Part shown: positions 10,201 to 19,222 of the stretch, one piece after another
How positions within the stretch are numbered: the stretch's first letter is position 1
Layout: each line of letters opens with the position of its first letter
Assembly (NCBI GenBank): GCA_030645235.1
Contig: JAUSMV010000030.1
Span: forward strand, 806,001 to 870,000
Direction of reading: 5' to 3'
DNA from: Parvibaculum sp.
GTDB taxonomy: Bacteria > Pseudomonadota > Alphaproteobacteria > Parvibaculales > Parvibaculaceae
DNA length: 64,000 nt
Made by a program: the position numbers and the translations under genes
Notes under the pieces: model-generated
The model's database searches: none
The model's input: only the letters and a program-made list of their open reading frames with translations
What the model was told of the DNA's origin: nothing

Positions 10201-10230
10201 ATGGATGCCCCGGTCAAGCCGGGGCAAGGC
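10201..10230. repeat. Short palindromic intergenic repeat (family C)
   Basis: A GC-rich palindrome: GCCCCGG and CCGGGGC flank TCAAG. Similar units occur at 17331-17359, 63107-63131 and 63155-63186. They match a common alphaproteobacterial intergenic repeat of the GGATC-CCGG-TCAAG-CCGG kind. It is followed at about 10270-10292 by a second small hairpin (CTCTCCCGC/GCGGGAGAG). Confidence 0.7.
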
Positions 10231-10300
10231 GAAGCAAAGAAAGTAAGTCCCTCTCCCCCCGCTCACTCCCCCCTCTCCCGCAAGCGGGAGAGGATTTTAG

Positions 10301-10341
10301 AAAACAAAAAGGGCGGGTCTTGCGGACCCGCCCTTTGTTTT
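10301..10341 (-). terminator. Rho-independent terminator of the cox operon
   Basis: GGGCGGGTC (10311-10319) pairs with GACCCGCCC (10325-10333) across a 5-base loop. A/T runs on both sides extend the stem. Read leftward, the stem is followed by a T-rich tail TTTTTGTTTT. It lies just after the coxC stop, so it should end the main cox transcript and uncouple DUF983/SURF1 from it, unless read through. Confidence 0.9.
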
Positions 10342-10356
10342 CAGATCGGCTGAAGA

Positions 10357-11196
10357 TCAGCCGCCATGCATGACGGCGCCGTGGCTGCCCCAAATGTAGA
10401 TCGAGGCGAAGAGGAAGAGCCACACCACGTCAACGAAGTGCCAGTACCAGGCGGCGGCTTCGAAGCCGAAATGCTGTTTGCTGTCGAACCCGTCATTGAG
10501 CGCGCGGACGAGGCAGACAATCAGGAAGATCGTGCCCACAATGACGTGGAAACCATGGAAGCCGGTTGCCATGAAGAAGGTCGAGCCATAGATGCTGCCG
10601 CCGAAGCTGAACGAGGCATGCATATATTCGTAGGCCTGCAGCGCCGTGAAGATGAGGCCGAGAACAACGGTGAATGCCAGCCCCTGCTTCAAACCCTTCT
10701 TGTCATCATGCTGGAGCGCATGATGCGCCCATGTGACGGTAGTGCCCGACGCCAGAAGGATCAGCGTGTTCAGGAGCGGAATGTGCCAGGGGTCGAAGAC
10801 TTCAATGCCCTGCGGCGGCCAGTGACCACCTGTGAAGGCCGTGCGGCTCGCCTGAATGGCCTCGCCCGGAAAGAGCGATGCATCGAAGAAGGCCCAGAAC
10901 CATGCAACGAAGAACATGACTTCCGACGCAATGAACAGGAGCATGCCGTAGCGCAGGTGAAGCTGGACGACCGGTGTGTGATCACCCTTGCGGCCTTCGC
11001 GCAGCACGTCTGACCACCAGCCGTACATCGTGTAGAAAACGATGGCAAAGCCCGGCAGAACTGACCAGAGCGGTGAGCCGTGGAAGTAATGCACGGCACC
11101 GATGGCGAGCACGAAGCCGCCGATGGAGCCAATGACCGGCCACGGGCTTGGATCAACCAGATGGTAGTCATGATGTTTGGCGTGAGCGTCTGCCAT
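10357..11196 (-). CDS. coxC: Cytochrome c oxidase subunit III
   Basis: A 279-residue inner-membrane subunit of the aa3-type oxidase with seven hydrophobic segments. It begins [20 protein letters not shown], typical of subunit III. The [13 protein letters not shown] and [14 protein letters not shown] signatures are present near the C-terminus. The ATG at 11196 is preceded by GGAG nine bases upstream, so I prefer it to the codon 15 bases before. It stabilises the catalytic core without redox centres of its own. It is the last gene before the terminator at 10301-10341. Confidence 0.96.
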   Translation of the reverse strand: MADAHAKHHDYHLVDPSPWPVIGSIGGFVLAIGAVHYFHGSPLWSVLPGFAIVFYTMYGWWSDVLREGRKGDHTPVVQLHLRYGMLLFIASEVMFFVAWFWAFFDASLFPGEAIQASRTAFTGGHWPPQGIEVFDPWHIPLLNTLILLASGTTVTWAHHALQHDDKKGLKQGLAFTVVLGLIFTALQAYEYMHASFSFGGSIYGSTFFMATGFHGFHVIVGTIFLIVCLVRALNDGFDSKQHFGFEAAAWYWHFVDVVWLFLFASIYIWGSHGAVMHGG

Positions 11197-11254
11197 GTCC
11201 CGTTTCTCCACTTAGCCACCGGCGCTATATGCCGGATGTCTCGTCTAAATTATA

Positions 11255-11479
11255 TCAGCCAATATGCGCGATTGAGTGTACTTGCTCGATTGTATCGATG
11301 GCCCCGTAGCTGGGCCGCTTTGCCACGTTACCGCCAAGCTTGGCGATGGTGACGACGAAAAAGAAAATGACCAGACCACCGAGAAAGAGCGCGAGCGCCA
11401 CATTGCGTTGGCGGCGGCGCTTCAATTGTTCAGCAGTCCAGCGCCGCGGTGCTTCATCATTGTTCAGTTCGATCGGCAT
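11255..11479 (-). CDS. coxF: CoxF-like small membrane protein of the cox operon
   Basis: A 74-residue protein with a basic stretch (LKRRRQRN) followed by one transmembrane helix (ALALFLGGLVIFFFVVTIAKL), matching the small CoxF proteins encoded after ctaB in rhizobial cox operons. The ATG at 11479 has AAGGA seven bases upstream, which favours it over an ATG at 11485 and a GTG at 11494. In most relatives ctaG (cox11) follows. Here only 58 bases separate it from coxC, so ctaG is missing at this place. The function of CoxF itself is unknown. Confidence 0.8.
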   Translation of the reverse strand: MPIELNNDEAPRRWTAEQLKRRRQRNVALALFLGGLVIFFFVVTIAKLGGNVAKRPSYGAIDTIEQVHSIAHIG

Positions 11480-11490
11480 GCTCATGTCCT

Positions 11491-12450
11491 TCACAACACA
11501 ATGACAGCGCGAAGCGGCGCGGCGAGGCCAAGGCCCTGCTCAACCAGCAACACGGAGAACACAAGGAAGAGATAGAGGATCGAATAGGCAAAGAGCTGCC
11601 TGGCGGTTTTGTATTCGCCTTCGGCATCACGCCAGACGCGATATGCAAAAACGAGGAAGCCAAGGCCGATCACGGCGGTGACACCTGCATAGATGACACC
11701 TGCAAAACCCAAAAGCACAGGCAGCGCCGTGACGGGCATGAGCAGGATCGAATAGAGCATGATCTGGCGACGTGTCTCGCGCTCACCGGCGACATTGGGG
11801 AGCATGGGCACGCCTGCGGCTGCATAATCTTTGCTGCTGAACAGCGCGAGCGCCCAGAAATGCGGCGGCGTCCACATGAAAATGATGAGAAAGAGCGCGA
11901 TGGATTCAACCGACACGGAGCCCGTGACAGCGGCCCAGCCAATCATGGGCGGAAAGGCACCGGCCGCGCCGCCGATGACGATGTTTTGCGGCGTCGAGCG
12001 CTTGAGCCAGATCGTGTAGATGACGGCGTAGAAGAAAATCGTGAAGGCGAGAAGACCGGCAGCGACCCAATTGACGACGAGGCCCATGGTGAGGACAGAG
12101 CCGACCGACAGGGTAATGCCGAAGCCGAAGGCCTCGCCCGATGTCACGCGGCCTGACGGTACGGGACGGTTGGCGGTGCGCGCCATCTTCAGATCAATGT
12201 CGGCGTCGTACCACATGTTCAGAGCGCCGGACGCACCCGCGCCGATGGCAACGCAGAGCAACGCCGTGAAGGCGATGATCGGGTTGATCGTACCGGGGGC
12301 GACCACGAGACCAACGAGGCCGGTGAAGATCACGAGTGACATCACACGCGGCTTCAGCAGCTCGAAATAGTCAGCGGGAGCAGCCATGCCGATATCCGGC
12401 ATGGTCTGCGACCCGATGGCTTTGCCCGTGGTGATCGAGCTGTCTGACAT
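11491..12450 (-). CDS. ctaB: Protoheme IX farnesyltransferase (heme O synthase)
   Basis: Adds a farnesyl group to heme b to make heme O, the precursor of heme a for the oxidase encoded alongside. The 319-residue UbiA-superfamily membrane protein carries the first Asp-rich motif [15 protein letters not shown], followed by NRPVPSGRV, and about eight to nine hydrophobic segments. The second aspartate region is replaced by the [12 protein letters not shown] motif usual for CtaB. It sits 20 bases after coxA. No ctaA (heme A synthase) is in the window. Confidence 0.96.
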   Translation of the reverse strand: MSDSSITTGKAIGSQTMPDIGMAAPADYFELLKPRVMSLVIFTGLVGLVVAPGTINPIIAFTALLCVAIGAGASGALNMWYDADIDLKMARTANRPVPSGRVTSGEAFGFGITLSVGSVLTMGLVVNWVAAGLLAFTIFFYAVIYTIWLKRSTPQNIVIGGAAGAFPPMIGWAAVTGSVSVESIALFLIIFMWTPPHFWALALFSSKDYAAAGVPMLPNVAGERETRRQIMLYSILLMPVTALPVLLGFAGVIYAGVTAVIGLGFLVFAYRVWRDAEGEYKTARQLFAYSILYLFLVFSVLLVEQGLGLAAPLRAVIVL

Positions 12451-12469
12451 TTGACCTGATTACCTGACG

Positions 12470-14104
<1,635 letters not shown>

Positions 14105-14154
14105 TTAGAACGTGTTTCGTTTTCTAATTCAGTGCCGGTAAATCGGTGCGGCGT

Positions 14155-15009
14155 TCAGCGAGCGCTGTCAGTTGCCAGCGCAAGCTTGACATTATCGTTC
14201 GTCAAAGACGCAGCTTTGGTCTTGTCAGCGACCCAGGCTGCAAATTCTTCCTTAGAGACGACATGCACTTCGATGGGCATGAAGGCATGAGCCTGACCGC
14301 AAAGCTCCGAGCACTGGCCATAATAGATGCCCGCTTTGGTGGCTTTGAACCATGTTTCGTTGAGACGACCGGGCACAGCATCGATCTTGACGCCAAACGC
14401 GGGAACGGCCCAGGCATGGATCACGTCGGCACCTGTGACGATGACGCGGACGGTCGTATCGATCGGCACGACGACAACTTCGTCAGTGGCGAGGAGGCGC
14501 GGGCGACCATTGAGGTCGGCTTCCGGCACCATGTTGCTGTCGAAAGAGATGTCGCCATTGTCGGGATATTCGTAACCCCAGTACCACTGGTTGCCTGTCG
14601 CTTTGATCGTCATTTCCGGTGTCGGGATCACCAGCTCTTTATAGAGCAGACGAAACGAGGGAACGACGATGACGACGAGGATCATGATCGGAACAACCGT
14701 CCATGCCACTTCAAGCCATGTGTGATGCGAGGTCTTGGAGGGGATGGGGTTGGATTTGCGATTGAAGCGGATCATCACGTAAGCGAGCAGGACCGTCACG
14801 AAGAGGACGATGGCTGTGATGAGGATCAGCAGATAGTGATGCAGGCTCTCAATGTCTTCCATGACGGGCGTGGCGGCCGGCTGAAAGCCCATCTGCCCCG
14901 GCGTTGAAATGCCTGTGGCATGTGCGCCAGTGGCAGTCAGAAATAGCGAAGCCGCAAGAGCGAAAGCCCCAAGTCCGACAAAGCGCCCTAAACCGTTCAG
15001 AAACCGCAT
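14155..15009 (-). CDS. coxB: Cytochrome c oxidase subunit II
   Basis: Accepts electrons from cytochrome c through the binuclear CuA centre. The 284-residue protein has a signal peptide (about 1-32), two transmembrane helices (YLLILITAIVLFVTVLLAYVM and VVPIMILVVIVVPSF) and a periplasmic cupredoxin domain. CuA ligands are visible in CSELCGQAHAFM at about 233-244 and in the upstream AWAVPAFGVK region. There is no C-terminal cytochrome c domain, so this is the plain aa3 form. It is the first gene of the leftward cox operon; GGGGAA precedes the ATG. Confidence 0.97.
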   Translation of the reverse strand: MRFLNGLGRFVGLGAFALAASLFLTATGAHATGISTPGQMGFQPAATPVMEDIESLHHYLLILITAIVLFVTVLLAYVMIRFNRKSNPIPSKTSHHTWLEVAWTVVPIMILVVIVVPSFRLLYKELVIPTPEMTIKATGNQWYWGYEYPDNGDISFDSNMVPEADLNGRPRLLATDEVVVVPIDTTVRVIVTGADVIHAWAVPAFGVKIDAVPGRLNETWFKATKAGIYYGQCSELCGQAHAFMPIEVHVVSKEEFAAWVADKTKAASLTNDNVKLALATDSAR

Positions 15010-15408
15010 GCTAGTTCCCCAGCTCCATTGCTATCGGCAATCCCGGTGCGGTGTGACCATCGGAGTGAACCCCCGATGCATCCGCCCGTTTGCGTCCTGC
15101 CTATACTTCAATCAACGGCACTCTCGCACCGCTCTCAAAATTCTTGGCGTCAGAAAACATAAACCGATGCCCACCGCAAGGTCTCTTAGCGGCGGAAACC
15201 CTAGACCTATCCCCTGACTGAGCCGGTTCGGCCCGACTCGTGCCCGCGAGTATAGACAGGCGAGCAAATGCCGCTACATCGCTGGGGCATTTTTGCGACG
15301 TTTTGCCACAATTTTTGTGCTCTATTGAGGACTTATCGGGCGCTTGCAGCTTTCATCCCGACGAAAAAGATTTAGACTAAGAACCACTCGCAAATACAGG
15401 CGGTTTTA
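15010..15408. promoter_or_regulatory. 399-base divergent intergenic region (cox operon / 15409 gene)
   Basis: No gene is visible here. The stretch separates the leftward cox operon from a rightward gene and must hold the cox promoter. I could not pick a convincing -35/-10 pair in either direction. No FNR/FixK-type TTGAT-N4-ATCAA box was seen. Confidence 0.5.
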
Positions 15409-15807
15409 ATGCGCGATGAGGCTCTGATTCACTTCCATTACGGCGCCCGCATTTCGGCGGGATTGCTGATCGGGCACAATGGCGGCGCGTCAGCCGAACT
15501 CATCAGCGAGGCAGCCCCCTATCTCAGCCCAAAGAATCCCGGCAAATCGGTCGTGGGTTTCTGCGCCTGCCACCCTGATGCGGTCGATGACATCGTCGCC
15601 CCGCCGCCCGCGGATTGGCAGAACTGGCGCTTTCAGCAGTGGGATGCCTGGTTTGGCCGCATAAACGGCGTGTTTCTGGTCGATCTGGAGCGCCTGCGCG
15701 TTGTGCAATACCCGCTTTACAGCTGCGGCTCGCAGATTGTGCGCTGCGACCTTTCAGGCCTGCCCCGCCGGTTGGTGGCGGTTGAAGATTGGCTCGAACA
15801 GCCATAA
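15409..15807 (+). CDS. Conserved-looking hypothetical protein, 132 residues
   Basis: I do not recognise the family. The protein is soluble, with no signal peptide or membrane segment. It is unusually rich in Trp (PPADWQNWRFQQWDAWFGR in the middle) and has five cysteines, including CACHPD around 50 and YSCGSQIVRC around 105. Normal codon usage and its ATG suggest a real gene. It is transcribed away from the cox operon and toward tldD, with a half copy of an intergenic repeat between them. The cysteine/histidine cluster could bind a metal, but that is a guess. Confidence 0.65.
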   Translation: MRDEALIHFHYGARISAGLLIGHNGGASAELISEAAPYLSPKNPGKSVVGFCACHPDAVDDIVAPPPADWQNWRFQQWDAWFGRINGVFLVDLERLRVVQYPLYSCGSQIVRCDLSGLPRRLVAVEDWLEQP

Positions 15808-15826
15808 CTCTTTTAAGTGAAGCAGG

Positions 15827-15861
15827 TGGATTGCCGCGTCGCTTCGCTCCCCGCAATGACG
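15827..15861. repeat. Half copy of a palindromic repeat (family A)
   Basis: A 35-base stretch nearly identical to the right half of the full palindrome at 23863-23945, with a one-base gap and a few substitutions. It ends in CGCAATGACG, 11 bases before the tldD start codon, so it forms most of the tldD leader. Confidence 0.75.
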
Positions 15862-15872
15862 AAAGTAAGAAT

Positions 15873-17306
15873 ATGACCGACGCGCCCGACGATCTCTTCT
15901 TTGCCCCGCACGGGCTCGACCGCTCGCGCGTTGAAAGTCTTGTGGGCGATGCGCTCAACGGCACGGATGACGGCGAGTTGTTCCTCGAATACCGCCAGTC
16001 CGAAGCGCTGGCCTTTGACGATGGCCGTCTCAAGATGGCGACGTTTGATACGACGCAGGGTTTCGGGTTGCGCTCGGTGGCGGGCGAATCAACGGGCTAT
16101 GCGCATTCGTCCGAACTCAGCGAAGACGCGATCAAGCGCGCGGGCGCTGCTGTGCAGGCCGTGAAGCAGGGCCATGTGGGCCTGCAATCATCGGGTCCGA
16201 AGCGGACCAATGTGCATCTCTATTCAGACGAGAACCCGCTTGCGGCGCAGAGCTTTGAAGAAAAAGTGAAACTGCTTGCTGATATCGACGCTTACGCGCG
16301 CAGCAAAGATGATCGCGTGCGGCAGGTCTCGGCATCGCTTGCGGGCGAATGGCAGGCGATCGAAATTATGCGCGCGGACGGGCAGATCGTGCGCGATGTG
16401 CGCCCGCTCGTGCGCCTCAATGTGTCTATCGTGGCAGGCGTCGGCGACCGGCAGGAAACCGGCAGTCAGGGCACAGGCGGTCGCACGGGCTATGAGACCT
16501 ATATCGATCCCGCCAAATGGCAGGGACAGGTCGATGAAGCGTTGCGTCAGGCGATCACGAATTTGGACAGCATCCCTGCGCCCGCAGGCGAGATGGATGT
16601 TGTGCTCGGACCCGGCTGGCCCGGCATCCTTCTGCATGAAGCCATCGGCCACGGGCTGGAAGGCGATTTCAACCGCAAGAAGACGTCGGCCTTTGCGGGC
16701 CTCCTCGGCACACGCGTCGCGGCCAAGGGTGTCACGGTTGTTGACGACGGCACGATTGCGAACCGGCGCGGCTCGCTGACCATTGACGATGAAGGCACGC
16801 CGACGAGCCGCACGGTTTTGATAGAAGACGGAATCTTAAAAGGCTATATGCAGGACCGGCTCAACTCGCGCCTCATGGGCATGGAGCCCACGGGCAACGG
16901 ACGGCGTGAATCCTACGCGCATCAGCCGATGCCGCGCATGACCAACACCTACATGCTGGCAGGCGACCGCGACCCGCAGGAAATTCTCGCGTCGGTGAAA
17001 CACGGTCTCTATGCCGTATCATTTGGCGGCGGTCAGGTGGACATCACATCCGGCAAGTTCGTCTTCACCTGCACTGAAGCCTATATGATCGAAAACGGCG
17101 TCATCGGCGCACCGGTGAAAGGCGCCACCATCATCGGCAATGGCCCCGATGTGCTGACACGCGTTGCGATGATCGGCAATGATCTGAAACTTGATCCGGG
17201 TATCGGCGTCTGCGGCAAGGCTGGCCAAGGCGTGCCTGTGGGTGTGGGGCAACCGACGCTGCGCATCAATGGGATGACCATTGGCGGGACGGCAAGGGCG
17301 GCTTGA
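15873..17306 (+). CDS. tldD: Metalloprotease TldD
   Basis: A 477-residue subunit of the heterodimeric TldD/TldE (PmbA) zinc protease, which degrades unfolded or leader peptides in the cytoplasm. The zinc motif HEAIGH is at residues 255-260, followed by GLEGDFNRK. The third ligand is expected in the C-terminal FTCTEAYMIENG region. I use the ATG at 15873 (MTDAPDD), since upstream codons fall within the repeat. The partner PmbA is encoded at 48370-49737. In E. coli the pair matures microcin B17 and acts in CcdA decay; no precursor peptide is seen here. Confidence 0.96.
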   Translation: MTDAPDDLFFAPHGLDRSRVESLVGDALNGTDDGELFLEYRQSEALAFDDGRLKMATFDTTQGFGLRSVAGESTGYAHSSELSEDAIKRAGAAVQAVKQGHVGLQSSGPKRTNVHLYSDENPLAAQSFEEKVKLLADIDAYARSKDDRVRQVSASLAGEWQAIEIMRADGQIVRDVRPLVRLNVSIVAGVGDRQETGSQGTGGRTGYETYIDPAKWQGQVDEALRQAITNLDSIPAPAGEMDVVLGPGWPGILLHEAIGHGLEGDFNRKKTSAFAGLLGTRVAAKGVTVVDDGTIANRRGSLTIDDEGTPTSRTVLIEDGILKGYMQDRLNSRLMGMEPTGNGRRESYAHQPMPRMTNTYMLAGDRDPQEILASVKHGLYAVSFGGGQVDITSGKFVFTCTEAYMIENGVIGAPVKGATIIGNGPDVLTRVAMIGNDLKLDPGIGVCGKAGQGVPVGVGQPTLRINGMTIGGTARAA

Positions 17307-17330
17307 TTTTTTCTTGGCGGGTTGAAGGCG

Positions 17331-17359
17331 TGGATGACCGGATCAAGTCCAGCCATGAC
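17331..17359. repeat. Degenerate palindromic intergenic repeat (family C)
   Basis: TGGATGACCGGATCAAGTCC followed by AGCCATGAC matches the TGGAT-CCGG-ATCAAG-CCGG-ATGACG family of alphaproteobacterial repeats. It lies between the tldD stop and the convergent kinase-like gene and may help end transcription. No T-run follows. Confidence 0.6.
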
Positions 17360-17386
17360 TACTTTATATTATGTAGGTGTTCAGCT

Positions 17387-17890
17387 TTACACGCGCCTCA
17401 AAAAATCCTCGATGTCCTTGTCGCTCCGCAAACGGAATAGTTTGGCTTTGCTGCCGAACTTTGCGATCCCGTTGACGATGTTGGGTTCGCTGTCGCGTTT
17501 GAAGTTCCAGATGTAGCGGTAAAATTCCATGTCGAATTTTTCGGGGCAGCCCGGCGCAAGGTCGGGACGATTGGTGCCGAAATGCGTGGCCATGCGCCAG
17601 AGCGCGCGGCGCAGGCAGACGCGGCGCGGTTGATCGATCCAGATGATCGTGTCGGCACGCGGCAAGCGCAGATCGTAGGTCGATGAGAAATTTCCGTCAA
17701 TGATCCAGCTCTCCTGAGCGGCTGCGGCGGCGACCCTAGGGCGGAATTCTTCGAGCGTGCTTTCAACCCAGCCGGGTTTCCACCACAGAACATCAAGATG
17801 GGTGACGGGGAGATTTAGCTTTTTCGCCAGCGCGCGCGTCAGCGTGGATTTGCCGCCGCCGGAGCAGCCGAGAATGGCGATGCGTTGCAT
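17387..17890 (-). CDS. P-loop adenylate-kinase-like protein (topology modulation type)
   Basis: A 167-residue nucleotide-binding protein. The P-loop GCSGGGKSTL is at about residues 8-17, followed by LPVTHLDVLWWKPGW, the hallmark of proteins annotated as DNA topology modulation protein (FlaR-like). A W-I-I-D-G-N-F-S motif and the IIWIDQPR Walker-B-like strand follow. The fold is that of a small nucleoside/adenylate kinase; the substrate is unknown and the historic topology role is weakly supported. It is downstream of the VOC gene on the same strand. Confidence 0.83.
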   Translation of the reverse strand: MQRIAILGCSGGGKSTLTRALAKKLNLPVTHLDVLWWKPGWVESTLEEFRPRVAAAAAQESWIIDGNFSSTYDLRLPRADTIIWIDQPRRVCLRRALWRMATHFGTNRPDLAPGCPEKFDMEFYRYIWNFKRDSEPNIVNGIAKFGSKAKLFRLRSDKDIEDFLRRV

Positions 17891-18018
17891 GGGTCGTTTC
17901 TTCCCTTACTCAAGAAAGAGAAGATACCCCCCCTCCCTACCCTTCGTCGGAAAATTGATTCACTGGATCAATTTTTATCCTCCTCAGCCCTCAAGGGGGG
18001 AGGGGAAGAAATTGTGCG

Positions 18019-18402
18019 TCAGCCCTTCGAGCTGTGGCAGACCGCCTGGAGTTTGTTGCCTTCGGGGTCGCGGACATAAGCGCCGTAATAGTTGGGGTGG
18101 TAATGAGCGCGCAGGCCGGGCGGGCCTTCGTCGCTGCCGCCGAGTTCCAGTGCCTTGGCGTGGAAGGCATCGACCTGTGCGCGGGTCTGCGCGAGGAAGG
18201 CGATGTGGCCGCCGTTTGAGGGCACGGGGTCTGCGCCGTTGAAGGGCTGGAGGATGAAAACTTTGGGACCCGTTGCTGTGCCGTAGGAGGCAAGGTTCGG
18301 CGCTTTGAAGAAGACGGGGATGTTGAGCGTGGCAAGCACCGCGTCGTAGAAGGCGGCGGCGCTGTCAGGGTCGCAGGAACCGATGGTGACGTGGCTGAAC
18401 AT
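18019..18402 (-). CDS. VOC (glyoxalase/bleomycin-resistance fold) family protein
   Basis: A 127-residue single VOC domain pair. FSHVTIGSCDPDSAAAFYDAVL supplies the first beta-alpha unit with a metal-ligand His4. The second half has GGHIAFLA and YYGAYVRDPEGNKLQAVCH, where the conserved DPEGN turn and a late Glu/Gln ligand position lie. Members include glyoxalase I-like and dioxygenase-like enzymes, but small lone copies such as this mostly have no known substrate. AAGGAG precedes the ATG. It is 27 bases from the TetR gene on the same strand. Confidence 0.87.
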   Translation of the reverse strand: MFSHVTIGSCDPDSAAAFYDAVLATLNIPVFFKAPNLASYGTATGPKVFILQPFNGADPVPSNGGHIAFLAQTRAQVDAFHAKALELGGSDEGPPGLRAHYHPNYYGAYVRDPEGNKLQAVCHSSKG

Positions 18403-18429
18403 GAGCGTGCTCCTTCTATTGCCTGACAG

Positions 18430-19080
18430 TTATTTGTTACGCCAAAGATCCGGATCGCTGACGCGGAAAGCTTCGAAAGATGCCTTCAGCGTCTCAATTA
18501 TGAAACGGTCTGCGCGGCGACGCGGGGGCATGACAATATCCAATTGCCCACTGAGCCAGAGGCTTGCAAGGCCATGGGTGACGCCGAGCATGGCCGCTAT
18601 CAGGCGCGATGCTCCGCCCGCGGGCAGAAGGCCTGCTGCCTGACAATCAGCAACGCTGCGTTCCAGCAAAGCAAAGCTCTCGGCCTGTGCGGCGACGGCC
18701 TCGTCATAGATCGCGTCGTCGCTCCAGCGATGCGCAAACATGATGTGAAAATGTCCAGGCATGTCGAGCATGAAGCGCAGATAGGTTTCCGGCAAAACGA
18801 GGAGCCGCGCCCAGTGATCCGCGCCCAACGCGTCCTGCGCTGCCGCCTCCAGCACCTGCAGCTTGCGGTAGCCGTCGGCGGCGATGGCGGCGAGCAATGC
18901 CTCGCGCGATGAGAAGTGGCGATAGGTGGCGACATGGGTGACGCCCGCTTCGGCGGCAAGCTCGCGCAGGGTGAAATCGGCGACACCCGCCTCCGCAATG
19001 CGCGCGGACGCAAGCGCGATCAGCGTGTCACGCAGATTGCCGTGGTGATAGGCGGCTGATCTGGCTTTGGCGGCTGGCAT
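18430..19080 (-). CDS. TetR family transcriptional regulator
   Basis: A 216-residue repressor-type regulator. The helix-turn-helix is at about residues 25-65 (FTLRELAAEAGVTHVATYRHF), followed by a ligand domain of the TetR_C (WHG-like) kind. I choose the ATG at 19080 because GGGAG lies five bases upstream; ATGs at 19140 and earlier lack a ribosome site. It is divergent from the amidohydrolase gene. The palindrome at 19175-19189 lies between them and is its likely operator. It is upstream of the VOC gene, so it may control both directions. The ligand is unknown. Confidence 0.92.
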   Translation of the reverse strand: MPAAKARSAAYHHGNLRDTLIALASARIAEAGVADFTLRELAAEAGVTHVATYRHFSSREALLAAIAADGYRKLQVLEAAAQDALGADHWARLLVLPETYLRFMLDMPGHFHIMFAHRWSDDAIYDEAVAAQAESFALLERSVADCQAAGLLPAGGASRLIAAMLGVTHGLASLWLSGQLDIVMPPRRRADRFIIETLKASFEAFRVSDPDLWRNK

Positions 19081-19151
19081 GACGGCTCCCGCAGATTTGT
19101 GCCGGACAGGGTTGCATTTCGATACGGGCAGAGTGGCCATTCTCGCGCCGA

Positions 19152-19189
19152 TTGACAAGGCAGTTAAGACTCATGTTACCATTGGTAAC
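19152..19189 (+). promoter_or_regulatory. Probable promoter and TetR operator of the amidohydrolase gene
   Basis: A perfect -35 hexamer TTGACA at 19152-19157 is followed 17 bases later by the palindrome GTTACC-ATT-GGTAAC (19175-19189). The palindrome covers the place where a -10 box would lie, though no good -10 hexamer is visible. A bound regulator would block RNA polymerase. The divergent TetR gene is the obvious candidate. Confidence 0.65.
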
Positions 19190-19222
19190 TTAAAAAACAA
19201 AACCATGAGGGGGAGGTTTGTC

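Noticed and set aside
17951-17975. FNR/FixK-like box TTGAT...ATCAA
   Set aside because: The spacer is seven bases rather than four. The arms extend to AAAATTGAT/ATCAATTTT, so it is more likely a weak hairpin between the VOC and P-loop genes.
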